A DNA stretch of 64,000 bases from Opitutia bacterium ISCC 52. Its GTDB lineage: Bacteria > Verrucomicrobiota > Verrucomicrobiia > Opitutales > UBA2995. Made by a program: the position numbers and the translations under genes. Location: assembly GCA_014529675.2 (NCBI GenBank), contig CP076040.1, positions 434,001-498,000 of the forward strand, in the 5' to 3' direction. The notes below the pieces were generated by a model, which saw only the letters and a program-made list of their open reading frames with translations, had not been told where the DNA came from and did no database searches. Positions 47,588-56,920 of this stretch are shown piece by piece. How positions within the stretch are numbered: position 1 is the first letter of the stretch; each line of letters starts with the position of its first letter.

Positions 47588-48678
47588 TACACCTTACCTT
47601 TTCGCAGCACTTCATAGCCCACGAGTTTCTTTGAATCTTCATCCCACAACCGAAGTTTGAGAGACTGCAGGCTTCTCCTTAAAGTTATTTCGGGGACCTG
47701 CTGAAAGAACGGTTCTGCTTTGTGACAGGCTTGTAGGTTGTAGTTCGGAATCCTTGAACTGAGGTGGTGAATATGGTGGTAACCGATATTGCCTGAAAAC
47801 CAGTTCAATATAGCAGGCAACTTGTAAAAGGAACTGCCCGTCAACGCTGCGGTTTCATAATCCCACTCATCTTCTGTTCGCCAATAGGTATCTTCAAACT
47901 GATGCTGTACGTAAAATCCCCAGACTCCCAAGCCGCCAGCTACAAACCCAATGGCCAGTTGGATCCAGAAGAAACTCCAAAATCCGAATATCAGGCTCAT
48001 ACCTACTACATAGGCTACCACAGCAACATTCATCAGCTGTACCGATATGCGTTCCCGTTTACTCGCTTTGCTATCCGGGAACCGTTGGTAGATGGAGAAT
48101 AGCCCAACCGGTGCAATAATAAATAGGATGATCGGGTTGCGGGATAGCTGGTAGAGAAGGCGGGCCTTTCGTGGTGCTGCCAGGTATTCCTTCACGGTCA
48201 TGACCCAAATATCGCCGCTTCCGCGATCGTCTAGATTGCCGGACGTTGCGTGGTGGACAGCATGCTGCCAGGTCCAATGGCGGTAGGGTGTGAAGGTAAT
48301 GATCCCTATCAGGAATCCTGTCACTTGGTTCGCTTTCCTGGATTTGAAAAATGAACCGTGTCCGCAATCATGAAAAATGATGAACAAACGGATGAGAAAC
48401 ATCGCAGCCAGGAAACTGAGGGCGATCGTCAGAGGCCAGGAGATGTGACGGGTATAGTACATCAATACCCAGAGTCCGAGATAGGGAATCCCCGTATTGG
48501 CCAATTGCCAAAGTCCTTTTGACAAGGATGGCTGCTGATATTTGCGCACGATCGCACGCCAGTTCTCAGTCTGGTTCTTGTCGGTAGGGTCTTTGGTAGC
48601 AGTGGGAGAAGTCTTGATGTTCGAGATAGAAAACAGATTGCCCCTATGCGCGACATAAATCGATCTGTTTTCCAACAA
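47587..48678 (-). CDS. Membrane fatty acid desaturase
   Basis: An inner-membrane diiron desaturase of 363 residues. The three histidine boxes are [16 protein letters not shown] and GYHHIHHL, in the expected order between hydrophobic segments. It introduces a double bond in acyl chains; the specificity is not readable. The start is a TTG at 48678; no better ATG is available before the conserved part. It shares TAATG with the helicase start. Confidence 0.85.
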   Translation of the reverse strand: MLENRSIYVAHRGNLFSISNIKTSPTATKDPTDKNQTENWRAIVRKYQQPSLSKGLWQLANTGIPYLGLWVLMYYTRHISWPLTIALSFLAAMFLIRLFIIFHDCGHGSFFKSRKANQVTGFLIGIITFTPYRHWTWQHAVHHATSGNLDDRGSGDIWVMTVKEYLAAPRKARLLYQLSRNPIILFIIAPVGLFSIYQRFPDSKASKRERISVQLMNVAVVAYVVGMSLIFGFWSFFWIQLAIGFVAGGLGVWGFYVQHQFEDTYWRTEDEWDYETAALTGSSFYKLPAILNWFSGNIGYHHIHHLSSRIPNYNLQACHKAEPFFQQVPEITLRRSLQSLKLRLWDEDSKKLVGYEVLRKGKV

Positions 48679-48766
48679 ATGATTGCAAACATGATTCAGA
48701 TCTAGAATCCACTATAAGATCCTTTCTTATCCTAACTAATAATCCCAGAGCCTGCTGACCAAAGAC

Positions 48767-49384
48767 ATGTCCCTGGCCAATTCAGTTGTCATTCTTGATT
48801 TCGAAACCACGGGCCTTTCTCCTAATTGGGGAGATTGTGCAATCGAGGTCGGAGCGGTACGTATCCAGGAGGGAGAAGTGGTCGACCGGTTTCAAAAGCT
48901 CATGAATCCAGGTTGGCCAATTAGCGGATTCATCGAAGATTACACGGGGATCACAAACGCTATGTTGGCAGAGGCCCCTTCGAGTTCTGAAGTGATGCAT
49001 CAGTTCGCTGATTTTATAGGCGATGACAATGTGGTAGCCCATAATGCTTCCTTCGATAAGCGCTTCCTCGATGCCGAATTGGAAAAGATCTCCCGAACTT
49101 ACACCGGGAAATTCGCTTGTTCAATGATGGTCGCTCGGCGGATCTTTCAGGACGCACCCAACCACAAGCTTGGCGCCCTGGTTGATTATTTGCATCTGCA
49201 AAGCGAAGGAACCTTTCACCGAGCGTTGTACGATTCCGAGATGACCACCAAGTTGTGGTTAGCCATGCTGAGCGAAATTTGCGAACGCCAGTGTAGCCGA
49301 ACGGTGTCTTTCGAATTGGTTCAACGGCTCATGAAGACGCCTAAGAAATCAGTCCAGCGTTTGCTCCAACCTGCCAAGGTTTAA
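48767..49384 (+). CDS. DnaQ-like 3'-5' exonuclease (DEDDh)
   Basis: A 205-residue nuclease with Exo I VILDFETTGLSP (Asp, Glu), Exo II VAHNASFDKRFLDAEL and Exo III HRALYDSEM (His, Asp). This is the epsilon/PolC proofreading type and could act alone or with a polymerase. No dnaE is nearby. It is divergent from the desaturase gene, 88 bp away. There is no signal peptide, so it is cytosolic. Confidence 0.88.
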   Translation: MSLANSVVILDFETTGLSPNWGDCAIEVGAVRIQEGEVVDRFQKLMNPGWPISGFIEDYTGITNAMLAEAPSSSEVMHQFADFIGDDNVVAHNASFDKRFLDAELEKISRTYTGKFACSMMVARRIFQDAPNHKLGALVDYLHLQSEGTFHRALYDSEMTTKLWLAMLSEICERQCSRTVSFELVQRLMKTPKKSVQRLLQPAKV

Positions 49385-49549
49385 AGCTAAAGCCCTCCTC
49401 ATTTTCCAACGACGTAGGACGGCGAGTGGTGTTAATTAGTCATGATTTAACGGCCAGGTCTTGGGCGTTCTTGTGGGCAAGGCTCCACATTTTAGAGCAA
49501 TCGTTCGACCTCTTTTTTGCCCATAGTAGAACCTTCTTTGACGGACAAA

Positions 49550-49942
49550 TTACTCTCCGCTCGTATTGTCGAGTGAGAGTGGAATCTTATTCTCTTTGCA
49601 CCACTCGGTTAAGGCGATTCGAGTTTGAAGGGTTTCGAATTCGTGCCACTGTTCGAGAATGCCGTTGTAACTTAAGAAATCTTTGAATCTGCCATATGCT
49701 CCCTTTTGGCTGAAAATTTCTCGCACTTTTGGATAAAGCGCAGGGATTTCTTTGTCCACAAATTGCCAGACCAGTTGGGTCCCAAGATCTAGTTCATGCT
49801 TAGTAGGTATGGGAATGTAGTCTGGATTGTTTTCGATATCTTCAACAGGACAAGGTTCGTCTGAAATAGGCTCATCGTTGTAGACTACCTCCCCAGTGGA
49901 TTTTGAAACGTATGCGCTTACGTCGCCAAATCCATCATTCAT
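49550..49942 (-). CDS. UPF0158-family protein
   Basis: A 130-residue cytosolic protein. SKSTGEVVYNDEP is followed by a PDYIPIPTKHELD segment, and the last third reads WHEFETLQTRIALTEWCKENKIP. This arrangement matches UPF0158 proteins of unknown function. It lies between the exonuclease gene and the VapC remnant. UPF0158 genes are often in genome-plastic zones, which fits the remnant next door. The ATG at 49942 is used. Confidence 0.78.
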   Translation of the reverse strand: MNDGFGDVSAYVSKSTGEVVYNDEPISDEPCPVEDIENNPDYIPIPTKHELDLGTQLVWQFVDKEIPALYPKVREIFSQKGAYGRFKDFLSYNGILEQWHEFETLQTRIALTEWCKENKIPLSLDNTSGE

Positions 49943-49997
49943 TGAGATTTAATCAAACGCCAACTCAAGATCGTTTAATGTCATTTTGTTTATGTAA

Positions 49998-50156
49998 TCA
50001 ACTAGACAATGGATGCTTCCATTTCAATCCTGGAAAGCGTGCGAAGTCGGAATCTGTCGAATACCATTCGCAGTCATATTCTATGGCCAAGGCTGCATGC
50101 CAGGCGTCAGCAACGAGTTTACCTTGGGCGGGGATTCCTTTAAGTGCAGGTTTCAT
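49998..50156 (-). pseudogene. C-terminal remnant of a VapC PIN-domain toxin
   Basis: From ATG 50156 a 52-codon frame reads GKLVADAWHAALAIEYDC and then WYSTDSDFARFPGLKWKHPL. These are the VADA and STDxDFxRF motifs of VapC PIN toxins, whose full length is about 130-140 residues. The first two thirds, with the N-terminal catalytic Asp, are missing, and a stop codon lies a few codons upstream. No VapB antitoxin is visible. Between 50161 and 50331 I see only an unrecognised + frame ending near 50339. Confidence 0.72.
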
Positions 50157-50331
50157 ATGAGCAGGTAATTATCAGAGTCGTTAGGAGTGCTTGGCGTAGA
50201 TGATTCTCTGACTCCTTCAATTGATATCAAGATCATTGTAGACCCCCGCCGGAGCAATATTGTTTCGCGGGAAGGACTTTTTAAGTTCCTGGGATTATCT
50301 CAGAACCACTGGGTTTGGGGAGGAGTAAGCT

Positions 50332-50811
50332 CTATTTAAACTCATTTCTAAGAGCATTTCTTGAAGCCTTATCGACCAGGCTTAAGATGTGGTCGATAGC
50401 ATCTTTTTCATTCCGCTTCAGATGGCCTTTAACTTTTACAAACTGACAGTCCATGTGATCGATCAATTGGTAAAACTCCTGATAGAGCTCACGGTTCTTT
50501 AAAGGGCTCCCTTTTTTCGAGCGGAATTCATTTTTCTCCAAGCGGCTCCTTCTATTAGGTAGGCTCAGAATGTTTTGGGAGTCGGTATGGATTAGCACAC
50601 TCTCAGCATTCTCCCTGACTTCGTTAAGTGCCCATAGGAGGGTTTGTAATTCGAGTCTGGTTGATGAGGTGGGTTCAAATCGTTTGGCCTTTATTTGCGT
50701 TTGGAGAACTTCCAATGGAAGTGAAGCATTCGTCACCCGGAGGTAGGCTCCATATCCGACACTTCTCTGGGTGCTTACGCTTCCGTCAGTAAATAGGAGC
50801 ATCTCAGGCAT
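50332..50811 (-). CDS. rnhA: Ribonuclease H family protein (RNase HI-like)
   Basis: A 159-residue protein likely to cut RNA in RNA-DNA hybrids. The acidic residues are in FTDGSV (Asp), STRLELQTLLWAL (Glu), IHTDSQN (Asp) and LVDKASRNAL (Asp). The order and spacing match the RNase HI fold. KVKGHLKRNEKDAID precedes the last Asp. It lies 6 bp downstream of uvrA, so the two are probably co-transcribed. The name is by fold; a double-strand-specific role is not excluded. Confidence 0.85.
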   Translation of the reverse strand: MPEMLLFTDGSVSTQRSVGYGAYLRVTNASLPLEVLQTQIKAKRFEPTSSTRLELQTLLWALNEVRENAESVLIHTDSQNILSLPNRRSRLEKNEFRSKKGSPLKNRELYQEFYQLIDHMDCQFVKVKGHLKRNEKDAIDHILSLVDKASRNALRNEFK

Positions 50812-50817
50812 TCCAGA

Positions 50818-53800
50818 TTACTTGGTGAGTTTCTTTTTCAGAAACGGCCAGGTCGGGCTTTTCTTTATTTTTCCAAGATCTTTAACCGGACCTTGGTAAA
50901 GAATCTGTCCGCCTTCGTTCCCGCCTTTTGGGCCTACCTCAACCAGATAATCTGCCTCGGCGAGAAGATCGAGGTTGTGCTCGATGACGATAACCGTGTG
51001 GCCTTGGTCAACAAGCTGGTGGAGAAGATGAATCAGTTTCTCGCAGTCACTCATGTGCAGACCGATGGTAGGCTCTTCGAGGATGTAGAGATTTTGAAAT
51101 TTTATGGCTCGGCTTTTGTCGCGGAAACTGGGGAGGCCTTTGGCGAGTTCACTTACGAGTTTGAGTCGTTGGGCTTCGCCGCCTGAGAGAGTGGGGCTGC
51201 TTTGACCTAGAGTAAGGTAACCAAGTCCGGTTTGGACCATCAGGCCTAGCATGTCGCCCAATTGGCTATGAGTCTTGAAAAACTCCGCAGCCTCCTCGAA
51301 TGACATGTCCAATATGTCAGCGATGGTCTTTCCTTTCCAAAGGATATCGTTGAGCTCTGGGCCGTACCGCGTGCCGTTGCAGTCTTCGCAGGTCATGTAA
51401 GCATCCGGCAGAAAATTCATTTCCAGTTTGATCTGTCCGGATCCTTTACAGGTTTCACAACGGCCCTTGGCTGTGTTGAAAGAGAATGTGCTGGCGTTCA
51501 TTCCCCGCATCTTGGCCTCCGGTAGATTGGCAAAGAACTTTCGGATGATATCCATGGCCCCCATGTAGGTAGCAGGAGTGGAGCGAGGTGTTTTGCCTAT
51601 TGGATTCTGATCGACCTCAATGACAGCCCGGTAGCGATCGCCATTAAGCAACCCAAGAAAGGGCTTACCATCATGCGTATTGGGGAGGGTGACGTACTTA
51701 GAGAATTCCTTCTCTTCGACTTTGGGCTCTTTGTATTTACGTGCGTAATCCACCACCGGGTGAAGCAGGTCTCTGATCAAGGTCGATTTCCCCGCTCCAG
51801 AGATACCTCCGACCATGGTTAGTTTTCCCATAGGAATGTGGAGGTCGTCACCCTTGAGGTTTCGCAATGCAGATTTTTTCAGAACGAGCCAATCCTGCGG
51901 TGTTCGTTTTCGTGGACTATAAGCAGGTGGCAACTCCCGGTATTCGCCGCGAATGGGATGAGGAATCCCGTTCTTCAAATATTGACCGGTGAGGGAGTCT
52001 TTATTGCTGACGATCTCCTTCAGAGTGCCATTCGCCAGGATCGTTCCACCATGGATGCCTGCTCCTGGGCCGATATCGATGATGCGGTCGGCTTGCTCCA
52101 TGGTCTCATCGTCGTGTTCGACTACCAGCAAAGTATTTCCTCTGCTCTTCAGGTCTTTGAGGGATTCGATGAGTCGATGATTGTCGCGCGCGTGGAGACC
52201 AATGGAAGGTTCGTCTAAAACGTAGAGTACGCCGGATAAATTGGAACCCAATTGGGCGGACAGTCGGATACGTTGGGCTTCGCCACCTGATAGGGTAGAG
52301 GTGGGCCTATCCATGCCCAGGTAGTCGAGACCGACTTGGCCCATGAACTTCAAGCGTTCTTCGATCTGAGGAAGAATGTCGCTGATGACTGCTTTGCCTT
52401 TGCGGTCGAGTTTCAGCTTGCACAGGCGTTCAAGGAGTCCGTCAGGTGCAAGGCGGAGGAGCTGTGGAAGCGTTAATGAATTCCCGTCCTTAAAATTTAA
52501 ATACACATTTCTGGAAAGCAGGTTGAGGCGTTCGCCTTCGCAGGTCTCGCAACTTTCCAAGAGCCATTTGCGGTCTGAGCTCTCGTCTTCATTCTCGAAC
52601 CAGATGTTTCCATTTCCACGACACTCAGGGCACCAGCCTTTAGAGCTATTCCAAGAGAAGTGCTTGGGGTCGAGCTCCGGATAAGCTTCACCTGAGATGG
52701 GATCAACACGTTCTGTCGAAAGCCAGGATAGGATCTCTCCCTTGGAGTTAATGAGCATGGCGGATCCTTTGCCGAGGCGGAGAGAGCGCTTGAGAAGAGG
52801 AGAAAGTGCTGAGTCGGGTGTCGGTGTTCCCAGATCATCAACTATCACTTCGATGTCGTGCTCCTTATAGCGAGACAGCTTTTTGAACTTCGAGACTTCA
52901 ATCACTTCACCGTCAATGCGCATGAGTTTGTAGCCTTGTTTGGCGACCCATTTTGCAATGGGTTCGTGGTGTCCTTTTCGACCCCGTATAAGTGGGGATG
53001 CTAAGTAGATGTGCTTTTGTTTCTTGAGCTTGGGTTGCTTCAGTAAGGACTCGAGATGCTTAACGAGCGCAGAGTGACTGAGGGAAATGACAGGGAGGCC
53101 CGAGTCAGGTGCATACTGGATACCCAGCCGAGCGTAAAGAAGTCGTAGATATTGTGCGACCTCTGTAATAGTGGCGACGGTGGATTTACGACTGCCGCGA
53201 GTCACGCGTTGCTCGATGGCTACAGTCGGGGCGATCCCACGAAGATCATCGATGTCGGGTCGAGGAAGTTGCTCTACAAATTGTCGAGCATAGGCAGACA
53301 TGGATTCGAGGAAGCGGCGCTGGCCTTCGGCGAACACGATATCAAAGGCCAGGCTGGATTTGCCGGAGCCAGAGACGCCGGTCACGACCGAGATCTCGTT
53401 GTGAGGGATCTCGACGGTAACGTTTTTTAAATTATGTTCGCGAGCGCCCAAAATTTCTAAAACGCCACCTGAATGGCGGGGGGCGAGGGACGAGGGGCGA
53501 GGGGAACTACCGTAATTCTTCGGTGGTTCAGCGGCGAGGAGGGTATTTTCTGAAGACTGAAAGTTTCCATTGTAAGGCGAAGCTTCTTTCGCTGCCTTCA
53601 ACGACTTGCCTGACACTTGACGCCTTACACCTGCTTTTCCCCGATACAGTTCCTGCATGAGAAATGGTTGGGAGGGGACCTTCTTCTTGATAACTTGTTC
53701 GGGGGTACCTTCCGCAATTACTTTTCCTCCGGCGTCGCCAGCTTCCGGACCCAGTTCAGCAAGCCAATCGGCGCATTTGATGAGATCGAGATTGTGTTCG

Positions 53801-56457
53801 ATGACTATTACACTGTGCCCTTGATCGACCAGTTGGTGAAGCACGCCGATTAAGCGGCTGACGTCATGTTTGTGAAGTCCCGTAGTTGGCTCATCCAGCA
53901 GAAGCAGGAATGGGTCCTTGGCGTCTTCCACTTGCGATAGATACTTCACAAGCTTGAGCCGTTGAGATTCTCCGCCGGATAAAGTATTCAGTGGTTGTCC
54001 CAGTTTTAGATAGCCGAGGCCGACGGCGTCTAGTGATCGTAGTTTATACTGTAGCTTGGGCTGGTCTTCGAAAAACTCCAGCGCCTCGGTAACGGTCATA
54101 TGGAGAATCTGGGATATCGATTTTCCTCCCCATTGTATTTTTAGAATCTCTGGTTTGAAGCGTTCGCCTTCACAGATGGGGCAGGTGACAAACACATCGG
54201 AGAGGAACTGCATCTCCACCTGTTCATAACCGAGGCCGGTGCAATTGTCGCAACGCCCATCTCCAGCATTGAACGAGAAGTAAGCGGCGGTGAATCCTTG
54301 AGAGAGGGCTTCGTCGGTTTTCGCAAATAGGTTTCGGATGTCATCCCAGGCGTTTACAAAAAGAATGGGATTCGATCGGGGAGTTTTGGTTACAGGCCCC
54401 TGGTCAACTAGAACTACGTCGGAGAACTCAACCGGACAATCGATACGTGCGACTTCTGCAGGGTCTTCGACCATTAAGCCACGTGCTTGTTTGAAGGCCT
54501 GATGAACGACGTTGTCGAGTAGGGTGGATTTTCCGGAGCCGCTTACCCCGGTCAGGCAAACGAGCCTTTCGAGGGGTATTTTGAAATTCTGTCGGCGTAT
54601 GTTGTGTTTGGATACGTTGGAAAATTTCAGGAAAGCGGAGGCGCTTTTGCCTTTTGTCTTCACTGCTCTTCGCTTTCTCGGGGCGGCGATCTCTTTTCGG
54701 TTGGAGAGGTATTGCCCTGTGATCGAGACTTTATCTTTGAGGAGGTCTTTCAAGGATCCCTGGAAAACCAATTCTCCGCCAAGCTTGCCGGGGCGCGGGC
54801 CAATTTCCAACACCTGGTCGGCGGCGCGGATGATGGCTTCATCATGTTCAACCACCACCACCGTATTGCCCATATCGGTCAGGCTTCTAAGGATGCGAAT
54901 CAGACGGTCGATGTCTCTTGAGTGTAGGCCGATTGAAGGTTCATCCAGGACGAACAAAGTATCCACCAAGGATGTGCCTAGGCATGAAGTCAGATTTACC
55001 CGCTCTACCTCGCCTCCGGATAATGTTTTCGAGGGTCGGTTGAGAGTGAGATATCCCAAACCAACTTGGTCCAAGTAAGTTAGCCGCGTGAGAATGGACT
55101 CATAAGCTAGGTCGACCTGATGGTCACCGGTCGGTTTGAAATGATCGCGGACTAGAGGAAGCAGATCCTGGACAGGAATCTCATAGAGATCCGGCAACTG
55201 TTTGCCTCTCCATTTCCAGCAGAGCGACTCTGGCTGAAGACGCGTGCCATCACAGGCCGGGCATTCGTTATACGTGCGAAAGCGCGAAAGAAAAACGCGC
55301 ACGTGCATCTTGTAGGTATTGTTTTCAAGCCAGTTGAAAAATCCTTTTAGTCCGTACCAGGCTTTCGCCCATTTATAGCCTGGCTTGCCGTAATTGGGAT
55401 CTCCCTCGATGACATAGGCCTGATGTTCCTCCGGCATGTCCTCGAAGGGAATGTTGGTGGGGATTTTTTTCTTACGACATGAAATTTGTAGATCCTTCAG
55501 GCTCGCTCCATACACAGCTCCTTGCCAGGCCTTGATGGCGCCGTCGTCGATGCTTATTTTTCTATTGGGTATGGCCAATCGGTAATCGACACGGATGACG
55601 CGCCCAAAGCCCCGGCATTCCGGGCAGGCGCCTATCGGTGAATTGAATGAAAAGAGAGCGGGTGTTGCGGGCTTGAAGCGCTTGCCCGTTTTCGGCGAAT
55701 GAAGTCCGGTCGAGTAATGGCCGCTATCTTTACCTGATTCATCAAAAAGGATGATCTCTCCCTGCCCAAAGTGGAGGGCGGTTTGGATCGACTCAATGAA
55801 GCGGTTGCGGTTCTTTGTATTTATCCGGATCCTATCCTGAATGATGAAGAGAGGGGCCTTCCCAATCATGGGTGGTTTGAGGTCTTCCAGGCGGGTCACC
55901 TTCCCTTTTAAAAGGGCACGTGTGTAGCCTTGAGCTTTCAGAGGACCCAGGATTTCTTCCCACTTCAATTGCTTGGGCTTATCGACCCGAAAAGTGGGGA
56001 GGAGTGTGGTGTCCAAAGAGTTGGCTCGGACCTTTTTCCAAATCGTTTCAGGATTGTCGTCTTCGACTAATTCCCCGGTTTCAGGATCGTAGAGCTTAGC
56101 CACGTGGCTGAACCAGACTTTGAAAAAGTCCGTCAGCTCGGTCATGGTACCGACAGTGGAGCGTGTCGTTTTTACCGTGTTGCTCTGCTGGATTGCGATC
56201 GATGGCCTAATATTTTCAACCGAGTCGAGTTGGGGCCTGTCCAAAAGTTCGAGAAATTGCCGGGTATACGGGCTAAACGTTTCCACGTAACGGCGCTGAC
56301 CTTCAGCATGCAGTGTTTCAAAAACGAGCGATGATTTACCTGCCCCACTCAAACCGGTAACCACAATCAGCTTACCCAAGGGGATATCGAGGTCGAAGCC
56401 CTTGAGGTTATTTTGGCGGATGCCTTTGAGATGAATGTATTCTTGCTGAACAGACAT
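50818..56457 (-). CDS. uvrA: Double-length UvrA (excinuclease subunit A, tandem fusion)
   Basis: The damage-recognition subunit of nucleotide excision repair, normally about 940 residues; this is 1879. Two full UvrA copies are fused: the first spans about 1-940, the second about 998-1879. Walker A motifs are at residues 35-42, 637-644, 1027-1034 and 1551-1558. Each half has two LSGGE signatures and two DEP Walker B motifs. All four zinc modules are complete: CPEC/CPAC, CDNC/CPIC, CPEC/CETC and CETC/CEDC. The linker, about 940-998, is Ser/Pro/Arg-rich and encoded partly by a GA-rich repeat at 53477-53504. A similar fused UvrA is known in Chlamydia. The start is ATG 56457. Confidence 0.93.
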   Translation of the reverse strand: MSVQQEYIHLKGIRQNNLKGFDLDIPLGKLIVVTGLSGAGKSSLVFETLHAEGQRRYVETFSPYTRQFLELLDRPQLDSVENIRPSIAIQQSNTVKTTRSTVGTMTELTDFFKVWFSHVAKLYDPETGELVEDDNPETIWKKVRANSLDTTLLPTFRVDKPKQLKWEEILGPLKAQGYTRALLKGKVTRLEDLKPPMIGKAPLFIIQDRIRINTKNRNRFIESIQTALHFGQGEIILFDESGKDSGHYSTGLHSPKTGKRFKPATPALFSFNSPIGACPECRGFGRVIRVDYRLAIPNRKISIDDGAIKAWQGAVYGASLKDLQISCRKKKIPTNIPFEDMPEEHQAYVIEGDPNYGKPGYKWAKAWYGLKGFFNWLENNTYKMHVRVFLSRFRTYNECPACDGTRLQPESLCWKWRGKQLPDLYEIPVQDLLPLVRDHFKPTGDHQVDLAYESILTRLTYLDQVGLGYLTLNRPSKTLSGGEVERVNLTSCLGTSLVDTLFVLDEPSIGLHSRDIDRLIRILRSLTDMGNTVVVVEHDEAIIRAADQVLEIGPRPGKLGGELVFQGSLKDLLKDKVSITGQYLSNRKEIAAPRKRRAVKTKGKSASAFLKFSNVSKHNIRRQNFKIPLERLVCLTGVSGSGKSTLLDNVVHQAFKQARGLMVEDPAEVARIDCPVEFSDVVLVDQGPVTKTPRSNPILFVNAWDDIRNLFAKTDEALSQGFTAAYFSFNAGDGRCDNCTGLGYEQVEMQFLSDVFVTCPICEGERFKPEILKIQWGGKSISQILHMTVTEALEFFEDQPKLQYKLRSLDAVGLGYLKLGQPLNTLSGGESQRLKLVKYLSQVEDAKDPFLLLLDEPTTGLHKHDVSRLIGVLHQLVDQGHSVIVIEHNLDLIKCADWLAELGPEAGDAGGKVIAEGTPEQVIKKKVPSQPFLMQELYRGKAGVRRQVSGKSLKAAKEASPYNGNFQSSENTLLAAEPPKNYGSSPRPSSLAPRHSGGVLEILGAREHNLKNVTVEIPHNEISVVTGVSGSGKSSLAFDIVFAEGQRRFLESMSAYARQFVEQLPRPDIDDLRGIAPTVAIEQRVTRGSRKSTVATITEVAQYLRLLYARLGIQYAPDSGLPVISLSHSALVKHLESLLKQPKLKKQKHIYLASPLIRGRKGHHEPIAKWVAKQGYKLMRIDGEVIEVSKFKKLSRYKEHDIEVIVDDLGTPTPDSALSPLLKRSLRLGKGSAMLINSKGEILSWLSTERVDPISGEAYPELDPKHFSWNSSKGWCPECRGNGNIWFENEDESSDRKWLLESCETCEGERLNLLSRNVYLNFKDGNSLTLPQLLRLAPDGLLERLCKLKLDRKGKAVISDILPQIEERLKFMGQVGLDYLGMDRPTSTLSGGEAQRIRLSAQLGSNLSGVLYVLDEPSIGLHARDNHRLIESLKDLKSRGNTLLVVEHDDETMEQADRIIDIGPGAGIHGGTILANGTLKEIVSNKDSLTGQYLKNGIPHPIRGEYRELPPAYSPRKRTPQDWLVLKKSALRNLKGDDLHIPMGKLTMVGGISGAGKSTLIRDLLHPVVDYARKYKEPKVEEKEFSKYVTLPNTHDGKPFLGLLNGDRYRAVIEVDQNPIGKTPRSTPATYMGAMDIIRKFFANLPEAKMRGMNASTFSFNTAKGRCETCKGSGQIKLEMNFLPDAYMTCEDCNGTRYGPELNDILWKGKTIADILDMSFEEAAEFFKTHSQLGDMLGLMVQTGLGYLTLGQSSPTLSGGEAQRLKLVSELAKGLPSFRDKSRAIKFQNLYILEEPTIGLHMSDCEKLIHLLHQLVDQGHTVIVIEHNLDLLAEADYLVEVGPKGGNEGGQILYQGPVKDLGKIKKSPTWPFLKKKLTK

Positions 56458-56920
56458 GTATGCAGGGATTTATGACGCTGCAGGCCTCACCAGACGTGTG
56501 CAATGGATAATTGTGTATTTTGCATGTTATCGATATAGTTCTTAAATGAATCTTCATCACAGATATGGATATTGCACACGTCCTCGTGCGAACATGTCGA
56601 GTGTGCCTTCTTCTCGATTCAGTTACGCACACTTGTGCGCTCCATCATCTATCAGTCGTTAAGCTCTACATCTTCACTACGTGAGGCCCGCAGCGATGCT
56701 GCTATCCTTCTCGAATTGTGCAACTCCATCTGAAATATTTTTGCGACTTCTTGAATCTTTTCGGGGTCTAGATGTTGATAATGGCATAACTTTAAACACT
56801 TTGCATGGGAAACACTGCTGCTCAGAGCTTGTCAGCCCAGTCAGAATACTCTTTTTGATTGGTGGTTTCCTTCCTCATGCTCCCATTCTCTCACTTATTC
56901 GCTGCCTAAAAATAAAACTC
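56458..56920. other. Non-coding stretch, 463 bp, between uvrA and an efflux operon
   Basis: No convincing gene. It is a divergent promoter region. A GTTACGCACACTTGTGCGC element (56622-56640) contains the perfect palindrome CGCACA-CT-TGTGCG. Near it lies another imperfect CACG/CGTG arm pair at 56575-56590. An upstream extension of the adaptor frame (56681-56920) lacks a signal peptide and homology and is read as non-coding. No clear LexA box is seen. Confidence 0.55.
56622..56640. promoter_or_regulatory. Palindrome shared with the eno-hemJ region
   Basis: The palindrome CGCACACTTGTGCG lies in a 19-base segment that differs by one base from the reverse complement of 39865-39883. A second intergenic copy, also on the upstream side of a gene, suggests a protein-binding site. 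It lies about 165-180 bp upstream of the uvrA start and about 280 bp upstream of the adaptor gene start. Confidence 0.45.

Noticed and set aside
50175-50339. Short + frame reading DIKIIVDPRRSNIVSREGLF near the rnhA end.
   Set aside because: No ATG with a ribosome site, and not recognised. It is possibly a decayed gene fragment but not supportable.
56681-56920. An 80-residue N-terminal extension of the MacA-like adaptor.
   Set aside because: It has no signal or homology and would precede the normal membrane anchor; the ATG at 56921 fits the family.
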